Origin: Reticulitermes speratus
Taxonomy: Eukaryota; Arthropoda; Insecta; Blattodea; Rhinotermitidae
Assembly (NCBI GenBank): GCA_021186555.1
Contig: JAJKFL010000005.1
Coordinates: 11,125,178 to 11,189,177 of the forward strand
Reading direction: 5' to 3'
DNA length: 64,000 nt
In this document: positions 1 to 10,392 of the stretch, piece by piece
Numbering within the stretch: position 1 is the stretch's first letter
How the letters are laid out: each line of letters starts with the position of its first letter
Notes under the pieces: model-generated
Told to the model about the DNA's origin: nothing
Databases searched by the model: none
What the model saw: the letters and a program-made list of their open reading frames with translations, nothing else
Position numbers and translations under genes: made by a program

Positions 1-60
1 TACAAAAAGTGCATTTGTTGGTTATAACACTGCTAATTGAATCAAAATGCACGGTGAAAA
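1..60 (+). repeat. Fragment of a dispersed repeat (TGCACGGTGA family)
   Basis: The first 60 bases align loosely with 33856-33915: a GTGCAT word, then TTGGTT, an AT-rich spacer, then ATGCACGGTGAA. The same ATGCACGGTGAAC core occurs in reverse orientation near 37116-37128. Three partial matches in one window suggest a dispersed repeat. The element's true ends cannot be seen here because this copy runs off the window. Confidence 0.35.
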
Positions 61-209
61 TACGTGAAGATTGCTTCACATGTCTGTCGTAACACCAGAT
101 AAAATTGGACTCTATGACCTAGTGATGCATTGTAACCGTACGTGCGATGATAAGACTGTCGGTTTATATTTATATATATATTATTATATACTTACATATA
201 TTTAATAAT

Positions 210-275
210 TCCTTCACTAGGTGTATAGCGTGTCAGAGATTTGAAGGAGGTCACTTCCAACACCTAATCTCAAAT
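210..275 (+). pseudogene. Possible transposase C-terminal scrap
   Basis: A short stretch of the frame starting at 147 reads RCIACQRFEGGHFQHLIS. This resembles the C-terminal 'C-x-x-N-G-G-H-F-E-H-L-L' ending common in Tc1/mariner-type transposases. No DDE catalytic region or terminal inverted repeat was recognised around it, and the frame upstream is low-complexity. It could equally be chance similarity. Confidence 0.2.
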
Positions 276-813
276 GCGGTAAAACTATTTGGGCTTATGT
301 ATTGTTGTATCCCCGAAATTTCGGAGAAGGCCGGTGGGGCGTATCGTGGATGTTGGTCCACAGGAATAGGGTTCGTATAGGTTGTGATGGATGCTTGAAA
401 CAAACTCGTTGTACCAGGTTCCAGGCACTTTAATTACAATAGGCCGTATTTACAGAAAACAGGCCGGGAAGGCCCCGCAGCAACTTATACAGACTGTCTG
501 CATCAACGGCAGGATCGGGAATGCGCCCTTCAGGCGTCAGAGGTTTTATCAGACAGGCTTGTGTGTGATCTGTGCGTAGGAGTACTCGTTACTCCTCCAC
601 ATGTGACTGTGCGTCTGCAAGTGAGTCACACGGTGGGCTCCATAATTCCAGGAAGAATAACAGATAAGCAGTTACAAACATTGGGCAAAGCGAATACAAA
701 GAGGCGTATGATGAGAAAGTACTAATAAGCAAGTGATAAGGTCGGATGATACGGACAAAGTACAGAAGGTACTGCATCAATGTAATGTCGTTGCCTCAGT
801 TACTATAATATAT

Positions 814-832
814 ATATATATATAATGTAAGG
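814..832. repeat. (TA)n microsatellite
   Basis: A short run of alternating T and A about 40 bases upstream of the small pogo/Tigger-like element. There is no coding potential. Confidence 0.7.
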
Positions 833-873
833 AACATCCGTAATATAACAGATATATGCAACAGTATTATACA

Positions 874-1034
874 CAGTCGAACTCGGTTATGACGTCATGA
901 AAGGGACTGAATATTTTGTGTCGTTATAATCGAGGAGTGTAACGTTATGGTTAACAGTGACGAATTAATTGGAACCACAGAATATCTGACTCTATAAGCG
1001 AGGTGTATAAACTGACGTTATAACCGGGTGACTG
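874..1034. mobile_element. Short pogo/Tigger-like non-autonomous DNA element (copy 1)
   Basis: About 160 bp bounded by imperfect inverted termini. The left end reads CAGTCGAACTCGGTTATGAC and the reverse complement of the right end reads CAGTCACCCGGTTATAACGT. CAGT starts followed by GTTATAACG-type words are typical of pogo/Tigger relatives in the Tc1/mariner superfamily. A second copy at 7885-8070 shares the termini and most of the interior. The element is far too short to code for a transposase, so it is a MITE-type derivative. Confidence 0.6.
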
Positions 1035-2387
1035 TATTATATAAGGGAATCTAATGCTTGAGCTTGCCGTGCTTCTGAGTTCAGTTTTAAATTGACTTCC
1101 CTGTATTTTCCTCAGCACACTCTTCTCAATCACCATCAATGCATCACCGTAGAGGCCTATCACTTCTCAGGAGTTTTGTCGAACTTTCTGCGGAACTCTA
1201 AGGTTTCGCAGAGAGTAACTGTGGCTCGCATGAGTGTAGGATACCATCTTTCATGATAACATATATTGTCAGGCCGTGATGCCCGGGGGCGATTCTGCGC
1301 AGTGACATGGGCTTCCCTGCCATCATAACAATGCTACAAAGCCGCCATCATGCCAGCTAGACTGATGCTATAAGAAATTGACCGTAATTTAATATTACAC
1401 GTCAGACGTGCTCAAAGGGTGCCGAAACCATCGGGAAATAAAAATATTTTATCTCCAGAGTGACAAATGTAATCATGTTTCATTTTAGGCGCGCCGTCTC
1501 TTTTTCGTGGGATGGTTCCCTCACCCCTTCGAAGCCCATTGTTCACCGTGACCACTGTCGGTTCCGAACAATCCCCTGCAGCAAATACTTCGTCCAGATG
1601 CAGACTTCAAAGGATTCTACTTTGTTTTTGTTGACATCTTATGTTCTAACGAAGCCGTACACTGCCTTCTGTTTAATGAGAAATGTAATCATCATCCAGA
1701 AATGAATAATAATACTTTGTTCAGTTCTATATACGACCAAAATTTCTAGTTAATTTAAATTCGATTCATCATACTAACAGACACAGCACAGCTGCTGATC
1801 TTTGTGTCGTCATATCCGGAACATAATTGCAAAGGCAAATTTACGTGCAAAGCCAACACTGGTATTTACTACTGATCTTCTTGCTGTTCATTATTGCAAG
1901 GAAATCGGGATTGCAGGAAACGTTAAAACACGATGCATGACGTCCTAGTGGTCTGAAACACGTTCACAGCCAGTAGAGCGTAGGTCTGTGGGACGTACTG
2001 GGGGACCCCAATGATTTGATAGTGGAAATTTGCTTCTTACTTCCCGATAAATGTAACTATACAGTAAAGCAAACTGAGTCCTTCTGTAGATCTATATGCA
2101 CATGTCATAAAATTACAAGTTGTTCACATTAATTACCGCACTTCATCGATTGAATGAAGCCAAAGCTTTCAAGCAGCAGCTTTAGTTTGTTAATAAGTAT
2201 TTGTTCAGGAAGAATATGCATTTTCTTATTACAGTAGGAATTATCAGTGTTCAAATATAAAACTTCTTTGTCTTAATAAACAAACACAAAACTGAAAATT
2301 TAAATTAAACTTATTTGCTTATTCGCCCTTTTCTTCACTTGTTCGTTCAGTCCCACACACCGAGTAGAAGTCGCTTTGTAAATCTGG
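1035..2387. other. Unannotated AT-rich stretch
   Basis: No open frame longer than about 80 codons and no recognisable domain. I saw no clear repeat structure here. Confidence 0.5.
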
Positions 2388-2720
2388 GCATTTTAGATAC
2401 GGATTATCGCACAACATAGCAACTTCTGTGCCATCAACTGCATTTGTGTTGCTGCATTTTAGATACGGATTATCCCACAACAAAACAACTTCTGTGCCAT
2501 CAACTGCATTTGTGTTGCTGCGTTTCAGATACGGATTATCCCACAACAAAACAACTTCTGTGCCATCAACTGCATTTGTGTTGCTGCATTTCAGATACGG
2601 ATTATCCCACAACAAAACAACTTCTGTGCCATCAACTGCATTTGTGTTGCTGCGTTTCAGATACGGATTATCCCACAACAAAACAACTTCTGTGTCATAA
2701 ACTGCATTTGGTTGCTGCTT
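2388..2720. repeat. 66-bp tandem minisatellite, about five units
   Basis: The word AACTTCTGTGCCATCAACTG recurs at 2421, 2487, 2553 and 2619, with a degenerate version at 2685, giving an exact 66-bp period. The unit length is divisible by three, so open frames of about 90-120 codons appear on both strands as periodic peptides; these are not genes. Units alternate at one CATTT/CGTTT position, which suggests a 132-bp higher-order dimer. The outer units are the most diverged, as is usual for array edges. Confidence 0.9.
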
Positions 2721-3000
2721 TTCTGCAACTGCGGTAACAGAATGTCCAATAACCTAACGATATACATTCCCGAATCCCATTCCAGAATGTGAATTGTAAG
2801 ACAGGTTTCACGACGCAAGGAAATTTGTTGTTAATATGCGGATGGATAAGACAGTTTATAAACAGCCAATTTTCTGTATACAGTAGACCAGGGATCCACC
2901 ACGAAAGATCACCTGCAATTTAACCATCTTTTATATATTTTATATTTTTAGCATATACTTATATTATTAGTTTTGTTTGTGTAATTCATAATCTCACAAC

Positions 3001-3045
3001 AGTCCCTGATGATGTTTCCAGGAGGGGATCGAAACATGTTGGACT
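3001..3045 (+). ncRNA. Hammerhead-ribozyme-like motif
   Basis: Seen in order: stem I 5' strand AGTCC (3001-3005), CTGATGA (3006-3012), one extra T, a helix II of 3014-3019 with 3025-3030 containing one mismatch, GAAAC (3031-3035), a tiny stem III (A3034-T3039 and C3035-G3038), a T at the position-17 cleavage site (3040), then stem I 3' strand GGACT (3041-3045), which is fully complementary to AGTCC. Known hammerheads have the conserved CUGANGA and GAAA core, and type I forms with minimal stem III occur in Penelope-like retroelements. The extra base after CTGATGA departs from the canonical core, so activity is uncertain. Confidence 0.5.
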
Positions 3046-3238
3046 AGCTTACAGGGATTTTAACATAGGATATCTAAAAAAAATAACAAGGGTACATTTA
3101 TTGGTTGAGTATTGTGTGTTTGATCAGTGAAATTCTGCTTACAGATCTCGAAAGTTTAGTACGACTAATAGATTTAAAAAGTCCATCACTGGCTCGACCC
3201 TGAGTCAGTATAATTAATTTCACATTCTGTTTCAAGTA

Positions 3239-3371
3239 ATTAATGTTAACGTCTACACAACTTAATTACAGTTAGCATGTATTCACATTACATTAAGGTA
3301 ATTATGTATTCACATTAATGTGAAGACATAATTACTTTACTATAACTAAGTTGTGTGGACGGTTATATTAC
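3239..3371. mobile_element. Small palindromic MITE-like element
   Basis: About 130 bp that folds on itself. The left half carries ACACAACTTAATTA, a TTCACATTA word and TAATTATG; the right half carries the same words in reverse complement, ending in ACTAAGTTGTGTGG. The extreme ends match as TAATGTTAACGTC against TAATATAACCGTC. There is no coding capacity. This is consistent with a tiny hairpin MITE; the superfamily cannot be assigned. Confidence 0.55.
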
Positions 3372-5064
3372 AGGCTTCAAATAATTTGAACTCTAAAAAA
3401 AAAGGGGATGCACAACCTAAAAGCACTGTCACATTCTTATAAGCAAATTCCTACACAAATTTTATATTAACCTCCAGTTTTCTTCGTGGTAGGCTAATCC
3501 AAAAGAGTGCTATCCATTAAATCCAGTTGCCAAACTTCTACAATTTTACGATTTGTTTTCTATTCACCTAGCTACTCGACTTGCCCATATAATGTAGGCA
3601 TATTCTGCGTCCCCTAAAACGAATCCTTATTAACCAGGAGCAAATGCGACCTTAAATATGATGCCACTGATTAAGCCAGTGTGTTTATAATATGTTGAGT
3701 GTGACAATTTGAACTTTAACTACCGTTTAACAAGCACAAAGAAACGTAGGAGTTTATCAAAACACGGCTTCTGTTTTGTTTGCTATAGCAATCTGAGTTT
3801 TTGCCTGAGAGTTAAAGGCTCCGTATTTTCAGGTACGTAAAGAAGTGAAGTGTAAGTAACAGCCAACCACACTGCATGAACTATTTATGTTTCGAAGCGA
3901 AGACCAACAGGAAAAGAAGTTTTGTAGTGACACATTGAGCCTTTCAAAGCATTAGCAATTTATAATAGGCCCATATTATATTAATCTTTCTTCATTCTTT
4001 TGTTCCTGAGCAAAAGTCTACGTAATACTGTAGCCTATATCTCAAAATGCAAAAAGCTTTAAAAATGAAGCCTCCCCCAGTGAGAAAAGTAAAACTCTTT
4101 CTTGTCTTTATCGCGATACGGATTTAGCGGCGTAGGCGCATGCATACTTTAACGTGAATCAAAAGCTTATGTTAGTCGTAGCGTATAAGTTATATGCTAT
4201 AACATTAGGCCTGACATTCGAAAACTTTATTTTCTCCTCAGAGTGTATTTAGGTAGGCCGATGCCTTCCGTATGGTTCTCAGAAGAAAGAACGTGTGTAT
4301 TCCTACACAGCATTAATCGGTTCGTCTCTTTATTTGACACAAATTGTGTTCTCTGTGTGGTAGGAACTTTAATTTTATACAAAATGCACACTAAATTTAG
4401 ACTCTGAAGTTTTAAAGAAAACTTCCTTGTAGACCAACCATTTCATGTTTTCCACTTAAAAATTCTTTATTCATTTTTCTACTTTTAGTTTAGACTGTAG
4501 CCTGTATCTGAAATGTAAGCATACTGACGTAAAAAAACCTAGTGGCCTATTAATTTTTCTTCTCTTCAATAAGTGGCGTTGCAAAACTGAAACCGTTGTA
4601 ATTTCGAGGTAATGAACATTATGCTTACTCTCGTTCAGGTAATAACAAAAAATAGTTTGGTCTCACAATCTAAGGCTTACCGCTATCAGAAAAGAGGGGT
4701 TTTGTAGAAGAAGATAAAATTATACTTGAACTTTTGCCTCCATTTTTTTAGGGATGCGAGCGGTTTCCTACTTCTTCTTTTCCAAAATTTCTCTTTTTAC
4801 TGATAAAAATGCAAACTCCATGTCTCCTCACGTTCGTACTAGGACACATTTCCACGGAGAGTTCGCACCACTGACGGACACTGTCTATTCCCACCATAAG
4901 CGTAATTTATTAGTCTTGTTTTCTATTGACTTACGACTAATCCATTGGAAAGTATGCGTAGACAATTTTAGAGAACATATCTTCTTCGTTAAACGAGGGA
5001 TCGCTAGGCCATGGAATTTATAACAATTTTGTGTTAGGTTTTCCAGATGCATTTGGTATGTCAT
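3372..5064. other. Unannotated AT-rich stretch
   Basis: Mostly AT-rich sequence with no supported gene. An 89-codon frame at 4754-5023 has no recognisable domain and is treated as chance. Confidence 0.5.
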
Positions 5065-5602
5065 TCATTCATTCATTCTGTAGTCTGTCTTACGACAGGC
5101 CCGTAGCCTCTTCCAAAGCGAGTTCTCCCCAGGGTGCGATCTAGTGCTTCCTCTTTCAATTTCCAGTATCTTTTCTTTTCCTTAAGGTCATCCAGTAGCT
5201 GCTTACGTCTTCTCCCTCGTCGTCCCGTCATTTCTATCCTTCCTTCTAACTTTCCTTCAATCATGTGTTTCAGAAGGCAGTTTCTACGCAAGATGTGACC
5301 AATCCAGTTAGCCTTTCTTCTTTTTATTGTATGTAGGATATTCCTCTCCTCCTTGACTCTGTGTAATTCTTCTTCATTTCTCACACGATCGGTCCAACTG
5401 ATCTTCTCCATTCTTCTCCAGCACCACATTTCAAAACTTTCCAGATATTTCTGATCTACTTTCCGAAGTGTCCACGTTTCAGCACCATACAAAGCTATGC
5501 TCCAAATGTAGCACTTTACTAGTTTCTTCCTTAAATTTAATTCCAGTTTGCTGGTGAAAAGATTTTTCTTCTTGTTGAATGCTGTTTTTGCCATGGCAAT
5601 TC
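5065..5602 (-). mobile_element. 5'-truncated LINE copy, RTE-like, very young
   Basis: On the minus strand this holds only the last 173 codons of the LINE reverse transcriptase ORF that is complete at 11989-14835, with three differences (E/V, M/V, G/W). The stop codon lies within a 3' tail made of GAAT repeats (about four units). Homology stops abruptly at 5602, just upstream of the internal GCCATGGC word. ATGTCAT flanks both ends (5058-5064 and 5603-5609) and is a likely 7-bp target-site duplication. This is classic 5' truncation during target-primed reverse transcription. The methionine at 5594 is internal to the parent protein, so this is not an independent gene. Confidence 0.9.
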
Positions 5603-6586
5603 ATGTCATAGGGCAAATGATAGTCGATTTCTATGACGGATTGGAATTTCTCGCCTAGTGGCCCAATTTAATCATTGCATTTGCCAATGTAAGTAAACTT
5701 CACATACTTACTGCCTCTTTTTCCTCTTTGCTGTTTGATTGTTTACAATTCAGCATATTAGTAATCTCAGAAGAATAAAAATTATTACTTAAGATTTCTT
5801 GAATTTTGAAAATCTATTTTTATTTTTATGTTTTTTACTGTGTACAGCCATAATCTGTTTAGGAAATAGTATCTTACAGCAACATGTTTATATTCCGATG
5901 GATGGCATGTATCGGCCCGTGTAATCATTTCGGTAGTAGTTCTTTTCTGCATACACCAATCTGAAAAGATTTTGGATTCCTACTTATTGTGATGTCTAAA
6001 AAATTGATTATTTTCGTGGTCTTGTTATAGTATAAAAGTCAGTTTTGCACTAATGTTATTCAAATCCTTAACAATATTATTTACGTTGGATATGTTATCA
6101 CAGACGATAGGGTTATCGTCTGTGATAATATATCGTCTTCGTACATGAACTAGCCCAAAACCGGTTGTTTCATTAGAACCTGTAACGATTAGTAACTTCG
6201 TGATACTCTATATAAATTTAAGTAAAAAACCGGAAAAAGAGAGCTCCAGTTGATAAGCTTCTGTTTTGCATATACAATACACCATCTTATGAAAAGGAAT
6301 TTTTAAGAAGAATTTTGCTTGAATTACTTTCGACCTTTTTTAATTTCAGAAGTTTATATTTACAAGCACACATTCAGTCTTAAACATATCTAAAGAAATC
6401 TATTTTTGAAGGTAAGGACTATTTTTACATTGCATCCCTTACGTACGTACATATTTTGAATTGAGTTGATTTTTATTGTATTCTGTTACTTACAGCCAAT
6501 TTCATATTATATTGTCACACCTGTATTACGTTATTTTAGAAGGCAAAAGCGGATTAATAGGTCTGATTAGGCCTATCATCAAGGTC
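5603..6586. other. Unannotated stretch with one strong hairpin
   Basis: No gene recognised. A perfect 14-bp inverted repeat with a 4-base loop (6096-6127, arm TATCACAGACGATA) is the only notable structure. Confidence 0.5.
6096..6127. repeat. Perfect short hairpin
   Basis: TATCACAGACGATA at 6096-6109 is exactly complementary to 6114-6127, with loop GGGT. It has no T-run and no adjacent gene, so there is no reason to call it a terminator. It may be the remnant core of a palindromic element. Confidence 0.6.
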
Positions 6587-6587
6587 T

Positions 6588-6607
6588 CCCCCCCCCCCCC
6601 CCCCCCC
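6588..6607. repeat. Poly(C) tract, 20 bases
   Basis: A pure C homopolymer. Similar runs occur at 28856, 34698, 35049 and 56107, plus a G-run near 62002. The exact length is likely unreliable in any assembly. Confidence 0.8.
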
Positions 6608-7189
6608 ACCGAAATGTAAGCTTAAGCCTATTCCCACTTTACAGTCCTCTGCTGCTCAGTCCTCTGTTTTTCAGTCTAAATACAGCTCCGATCTCACACT
6701 GAATTATGTTAAACACTTCGTAACCTACAGAAATCCTACAAGGAAGAGTCCTCCAGTAGGATAATTTTAAACCAGAGTGGGTGGTGAATTGGAGAGTAGG
6801 TAAGAGGAAAGACAAACCTATAGCAATGAGGCACAGGCAATTAATGATATCAGACTTATGTAACGTACAGACGTTTAGAATGCAGCACAGTTGTAATCCT
6901 AGGGTGTGGCATGGTGTTGTGTGCATAGCAAAACTTCTTATTCACTGTCAAAACAAATAACTTCCAGTGTTTTGACAGTTGATTAGAATACATGTTTCAA
7001 TCCTATTTATCCCTCAGCAGGTCCATTTCTTACAGCAAATGCAGGAAAAATTACCATTAAAAGTTTTAAAACATTTACATAATTTTCCGTACTTAGGTAC
7101 TGAAATCCCATTTGCATTACAAGACAGTTTTCATATTGCATAAGCCAGTAAAGGTAAATATCATCCTAGAACAGGCTATGATTCCCCTT

Positions 7190-7440
7190 AGGGGTGTAGA
7201 AGTATAACTATACCTCTACTCTTTCTTTAACCTCGGCGCTATATGGGGGTGCGTGGTCAAAGCCACGCCCTGGCCACTTTACCCCCGGGAAGAAGACCCC
7301 TTACCCATTATACAGGAGGCTGTGCTAGCTCCAGTGCTGGTCTGCACACATGCGGTAAATCTCGCCCTCACTGGTATTGGATCCCCGGACTGTCCACTCC
7401 GTAGCGAATCGCTATACCGACTCCACTATCCCGGCCACAT
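7190..7440 (-). mobile_element. tRNA-derived SINE, family B (copy 1)
   Basis: Minus-strand copy with a tRNA-like head at the right end. An A-box-like GTCGGTATAGCG and a degenerate B-box near 7372 are visible on the reverse strand. The body carries the family B signature (reverse: CCTCGGCGCTATATGGGGG, then a proline/leucine-like CTTTACCCC segment). Other copies lie at 8530, 10255, 32681, 36361, 41590, 47645 and 61378. It is non-coding and was mobilised by LINE machinery. Confidence 0.75.
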
Positions 7441-7884
7441 AAACCAGTATAGACCTACATAATACATATATTTGTAGACGCCTCTTCCTAGCTGTTATTT
7501 TTCGCTATGTGGAATTTCAATTGTAGGGTATACAATAATTAAAACATATTTATAACAATTTTTTCTGCATCATCCATCTCTAATACATCAGGAGAATCGT
7601 AAGTACATTCCTCATGAATTCGTACGTAAGTGGTTAATAACAGTTAACTACAAAACAACCAGGATGGATAAAAATATATTTTGAGGCGGCTGAAATGAAA
7701 AATTTGTAACATAAAAAAATATAAGGATAACATATTGTTTCTATAAGCATATCCTATCGCCTGAATTACATCAACAGCTACTCAATGTTACCACAATATT
7801 TCAGTTATTATTAAACTCAGACTAACAGACAAACCCCAAGTTCACTTATGGAATAAAATAAATAGCACCATAAAGAGAAATTAA

Positions 7885-8070
7885 GAGTCGAACTCGGTTA
7901 TAACGTCAGGAATGGGACTAAATAATTTGTGTCCTTATAAAAGAGTGTTGTTCTAACTGAGGAGTGTAATGTTATGCCTAAGATTGAGGTATTAATTGGA
8001 CCACAGAATATCTGACCTTATAGACGAGGTGTTGTATAAACCGATGTCGTTATAACCGGGTTCGGCTGTA
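7885..8070. mobile_element. Short pogo/Tigger-like non-autonomous DNA element (copy 2)
   Basis: Homologous to 874-1034 across its length. It shares GTCGAACTCGGTTATAACG at the left, a CACAGAATATCTGAC interior, and an inverted right end whose reverse complement reads CAGCCGAACCCGGTTATAAC. The right flank is followed by TAT, compatible with a TA target site. There is no coding capacity. Confidence 0.65.
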
Positions 8071-8529
8071 TATTACACAAATTCTACTCGTAGACTGAGA
8101 TTTGAGGTTATCGGAGCAGTAAGTAGACCCATTCAGATCAATGTTGTCTTGCATGTGACGTTCTTTAATTTGTTAGGTAGGTAGCAACGTTTGTAAGAAA
8201 ACTTGCATTTATTTCACAGGCAGAAGGGATTTTTTCTTCTTTCTCTTCTTTATTTCCTCTATCCCGAATATATTCCGCAAAAGGGTGGCCACCTATATTC
8301 GCACAAATTCCACGACGTCACATGCCACAGTATGGTGATCTAAAAATAATAAATCGTCATAGAAACATTAGATTGTCCTATGAATATAAACAAATCGATG
8401 ATTAGGGTAGCGTGGCCTGCGTGTTATAAGGGAAGTGGGATACTGAAATCAGCGCGAAGTTCGTAAAACATTCACTGAGTAAAGGTAAAGTTGTTCCTAT
8501 ACACGCTACGAACATATATGGGATCAGTA

Positions 8530-8768
8530 GATTACAGCTCCACTCATGTTTAACCTCGGCGCTAAATGGAGATGAGTGGTCAAAAATATGTGCCGGCCGC
8601 TTTGCTCCACGGAAAGGAACCGCAGTAGCCGTTGAACAGTAGGCTGGGTGGACTCCAGTGTCAGTCTAAACGTTTTAGAGAAAGGGAAATTCTTTCCCCT
8701 GCCGGGATTCGAGCCCCGGACCGTGCAGCCCGTAGACTAGTCGCTATACCGATTGAGCTTCGCGGCAC
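8530..8768 (-). mobile_element. tRNA-derived SINE, family B (copy 2)
   Basis: Minus strand. The tRNA-like head at the right end has a good B-box on the reverse strand (GGGGCTCGAATCCC, 8705-8718) and an A-box-like CGGTATAGCGACTAGTC. The body contains the shared AACCTCGGCGCTAAATGGAG word. This is one of the better preserved copies of the family. Confidence 0.8.
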
Positions 8769-8879
8769 ATACGTAACGCTGTTACGTGAGTAAAAGCTGT
8801 ACAGATGTCAGAGCGAAATTCAGCACATCTTTGCAACAGAAAAGTACAAAACTTATCTTCTGCAATAGAGAGTACAGCG

Positions 8880-8930
8880 TCAGAATGAAGGCAAATAGAA
8901 TGACAGAAGTCTTGTATAATGCAAACCTCT
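8880..8930 (-). mobile_element. Short LINE scrap duplicated from the 9.5-kb fragment
   Basis: AAGGCAAATAGAATGACAGA is shared exactly with 9470-9489, and both translate on the minus strand to L-Y-K-[ST]-S-V-I-L-F-A-F-I-L. It is therefore a second small piece of the same Jockey-like LINE. An (ATT)n run follows at 8939-8961. Confidence 0.5.
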
Positions 8931-9203
8931 GGAATTCTTTTATTATTATTATTATTATTAAAAGCTTTATTGACAGTACCAAGTTACATCAATAGAGAAT
9001 ACAAGAATAGTAATCTGTTGTGCCTTTTACCAACTTCCATTTCGCCTAGGAGCAGGAACTTAACCCTGGCCGCCATGTAGAAGATATTCCGGTTCGTAAT
9101 TGTAGTGAAAAACCGCACAGAAAAAACACTACCTTGCCAAGAAGCTCTATTTAGAGCAGGTTGTGCTTCGGCCTCTAATGTTTATATTTCTTATACATTG
9201 TAG

Positions 9204-9505
9204 TTAGATTTTGTAGTGTGTAGTGACCAATGGACCGAATGAGAGGATTGGGATGATGAGGCAGGTAGAGTAGAATCTGGACGCTAGGTATAGAGAGTAA
9301 GGTTTAATATATTCTATGCCAGCAGTAGAGTGAAGGCGGGATATGAGCGTATGTCTCGGTGAATTTGTAATAACCCTCAAACATTTGTTTGGACGACTTG
9401 AAGGCATTGGTACGTCGACTCACTGACTGAACACCACACTACCTCTGGAATACAGACCCTCAAAATAAAGGCAAATAGAATGACAGAAGACTTATACAGT
9501 ATAAT
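9204..9505 (-). mobile_element. Decayed LINE C-terminus, Jockey/CR1-like
   Basis: The minus-strand frames read LYKSSVILFAFIL, then VWCSVSESTYQCLQVVQ, then (shifted) NKCLRVITNSPRHTLISRLH. This is the region just after the reverse transcriptase domain in Jockey- and CR1-type LINEs, where 'LQxxQNKxLRxIxxxPxxTxxxxLH' is characteristic. The reading frame changes within the fragment and no catalytic YADD remains, so it is a dead 5'-truncated copy. Confidence 0.75.
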
Positions 9506-10254
9506 ACTGACCAGATAGACGAACAGATCCTGGGGACACGACTGAACGTAACAGATGCAGAAAACGATTGCACCTGGAGTTTTGAGAGGCAGATAGGCTA
9601 ATTTTACGTAATCCTGCATAACTAATAGTGGTAATGTACAGTAAATTATTGTGTTTCGAATGAAAGTGTTCAATAAATTACAGACCCCTGCCATGTGAAT
9701 ACTCTGATCTTAACGTATTAATTAACATTTAGAGCATGCGGGTGCACGGTACAGGTCTAGCTATGATAGTAATTATTAGACCTACTTGGTTTCGAAAATT
9801 TAACGTCGATATTGAGTCAGTAGACCTTCATTTTACCTTGCCAAATTACTGTGCATGTTCCAGTGACCAAGTCAGCCAGTGCTTCTGAACTTAGTGACAC
9901 CTTTCATCAGGCTCTTGATCGATGATCTTTCTGCCGGAACTGCATTTTTTTTAAGTCCTGACAGGCATGCACCTAATGTATCAGGAACCCACCTGCCGTT
10001 ACAGTAAAGTAGCAAATCAAAATAATTACTTTGTGACATGTGTTGTGCCACAGAATGCAGCCGTCATCACGGTAAGTTGCTTGCTGGAAACCGTCGGTCA
10101 GGTTAACAGACTTCATCAAATGAACATTACAGGAGACACTTCAATAATCCTGCCTTTTATATTCTAGCATGTATCCTATATGGCAGAGTCTGTCTGCAGA
10201 TGGTAAAGAAAAAGGGGAAAGCAACTTTAACACGCCATAGATTTGTATGGGAAT
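9506..10254. other. Unannotated stretch
   Basis: No gene, domain or clear repeat recognised. Confidence 0.45.
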
Positions 10255-10392
10255 GTGAAGTATAGCTCCACTCATTTTTAACCTCGGCACTAGATACAAG
10301 TGACTGGCCAGCTTCAAGCCCAGGCCGCTTTACCCCGGGAAAATTTCTCCCAACCCACGGAGTAGGAGACTGTGTGGGAGGTTTTATTGTTG
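10255..10392 (-). mobile_element. SINE family B, truncated (copy 3)
   Basis: Contains the family B body (AACCTCGGCACTAGATAC, then a CCGCTTTACCCCGGG segment) but lacks the tRNA-like head expected to the right. It is a 5'-truncated SINE on the minus strand. Confidence 0.7.

Noticed and set aside
2319-2700. Frames of 90-120 codons encoding repeated DNPYLK[CR]SNTNAVDGTEV-type peptides
   Set aside because: They are translations of the 66-bp minisatellite, open on both strands only because the period is a multiple of three.
6096-6127. Possible transcription terminator or microRNA hairpin
   Set aside because: The arm is only 14 bp, there is no U-run and no neighbouring gene; too short for a typical precursor.
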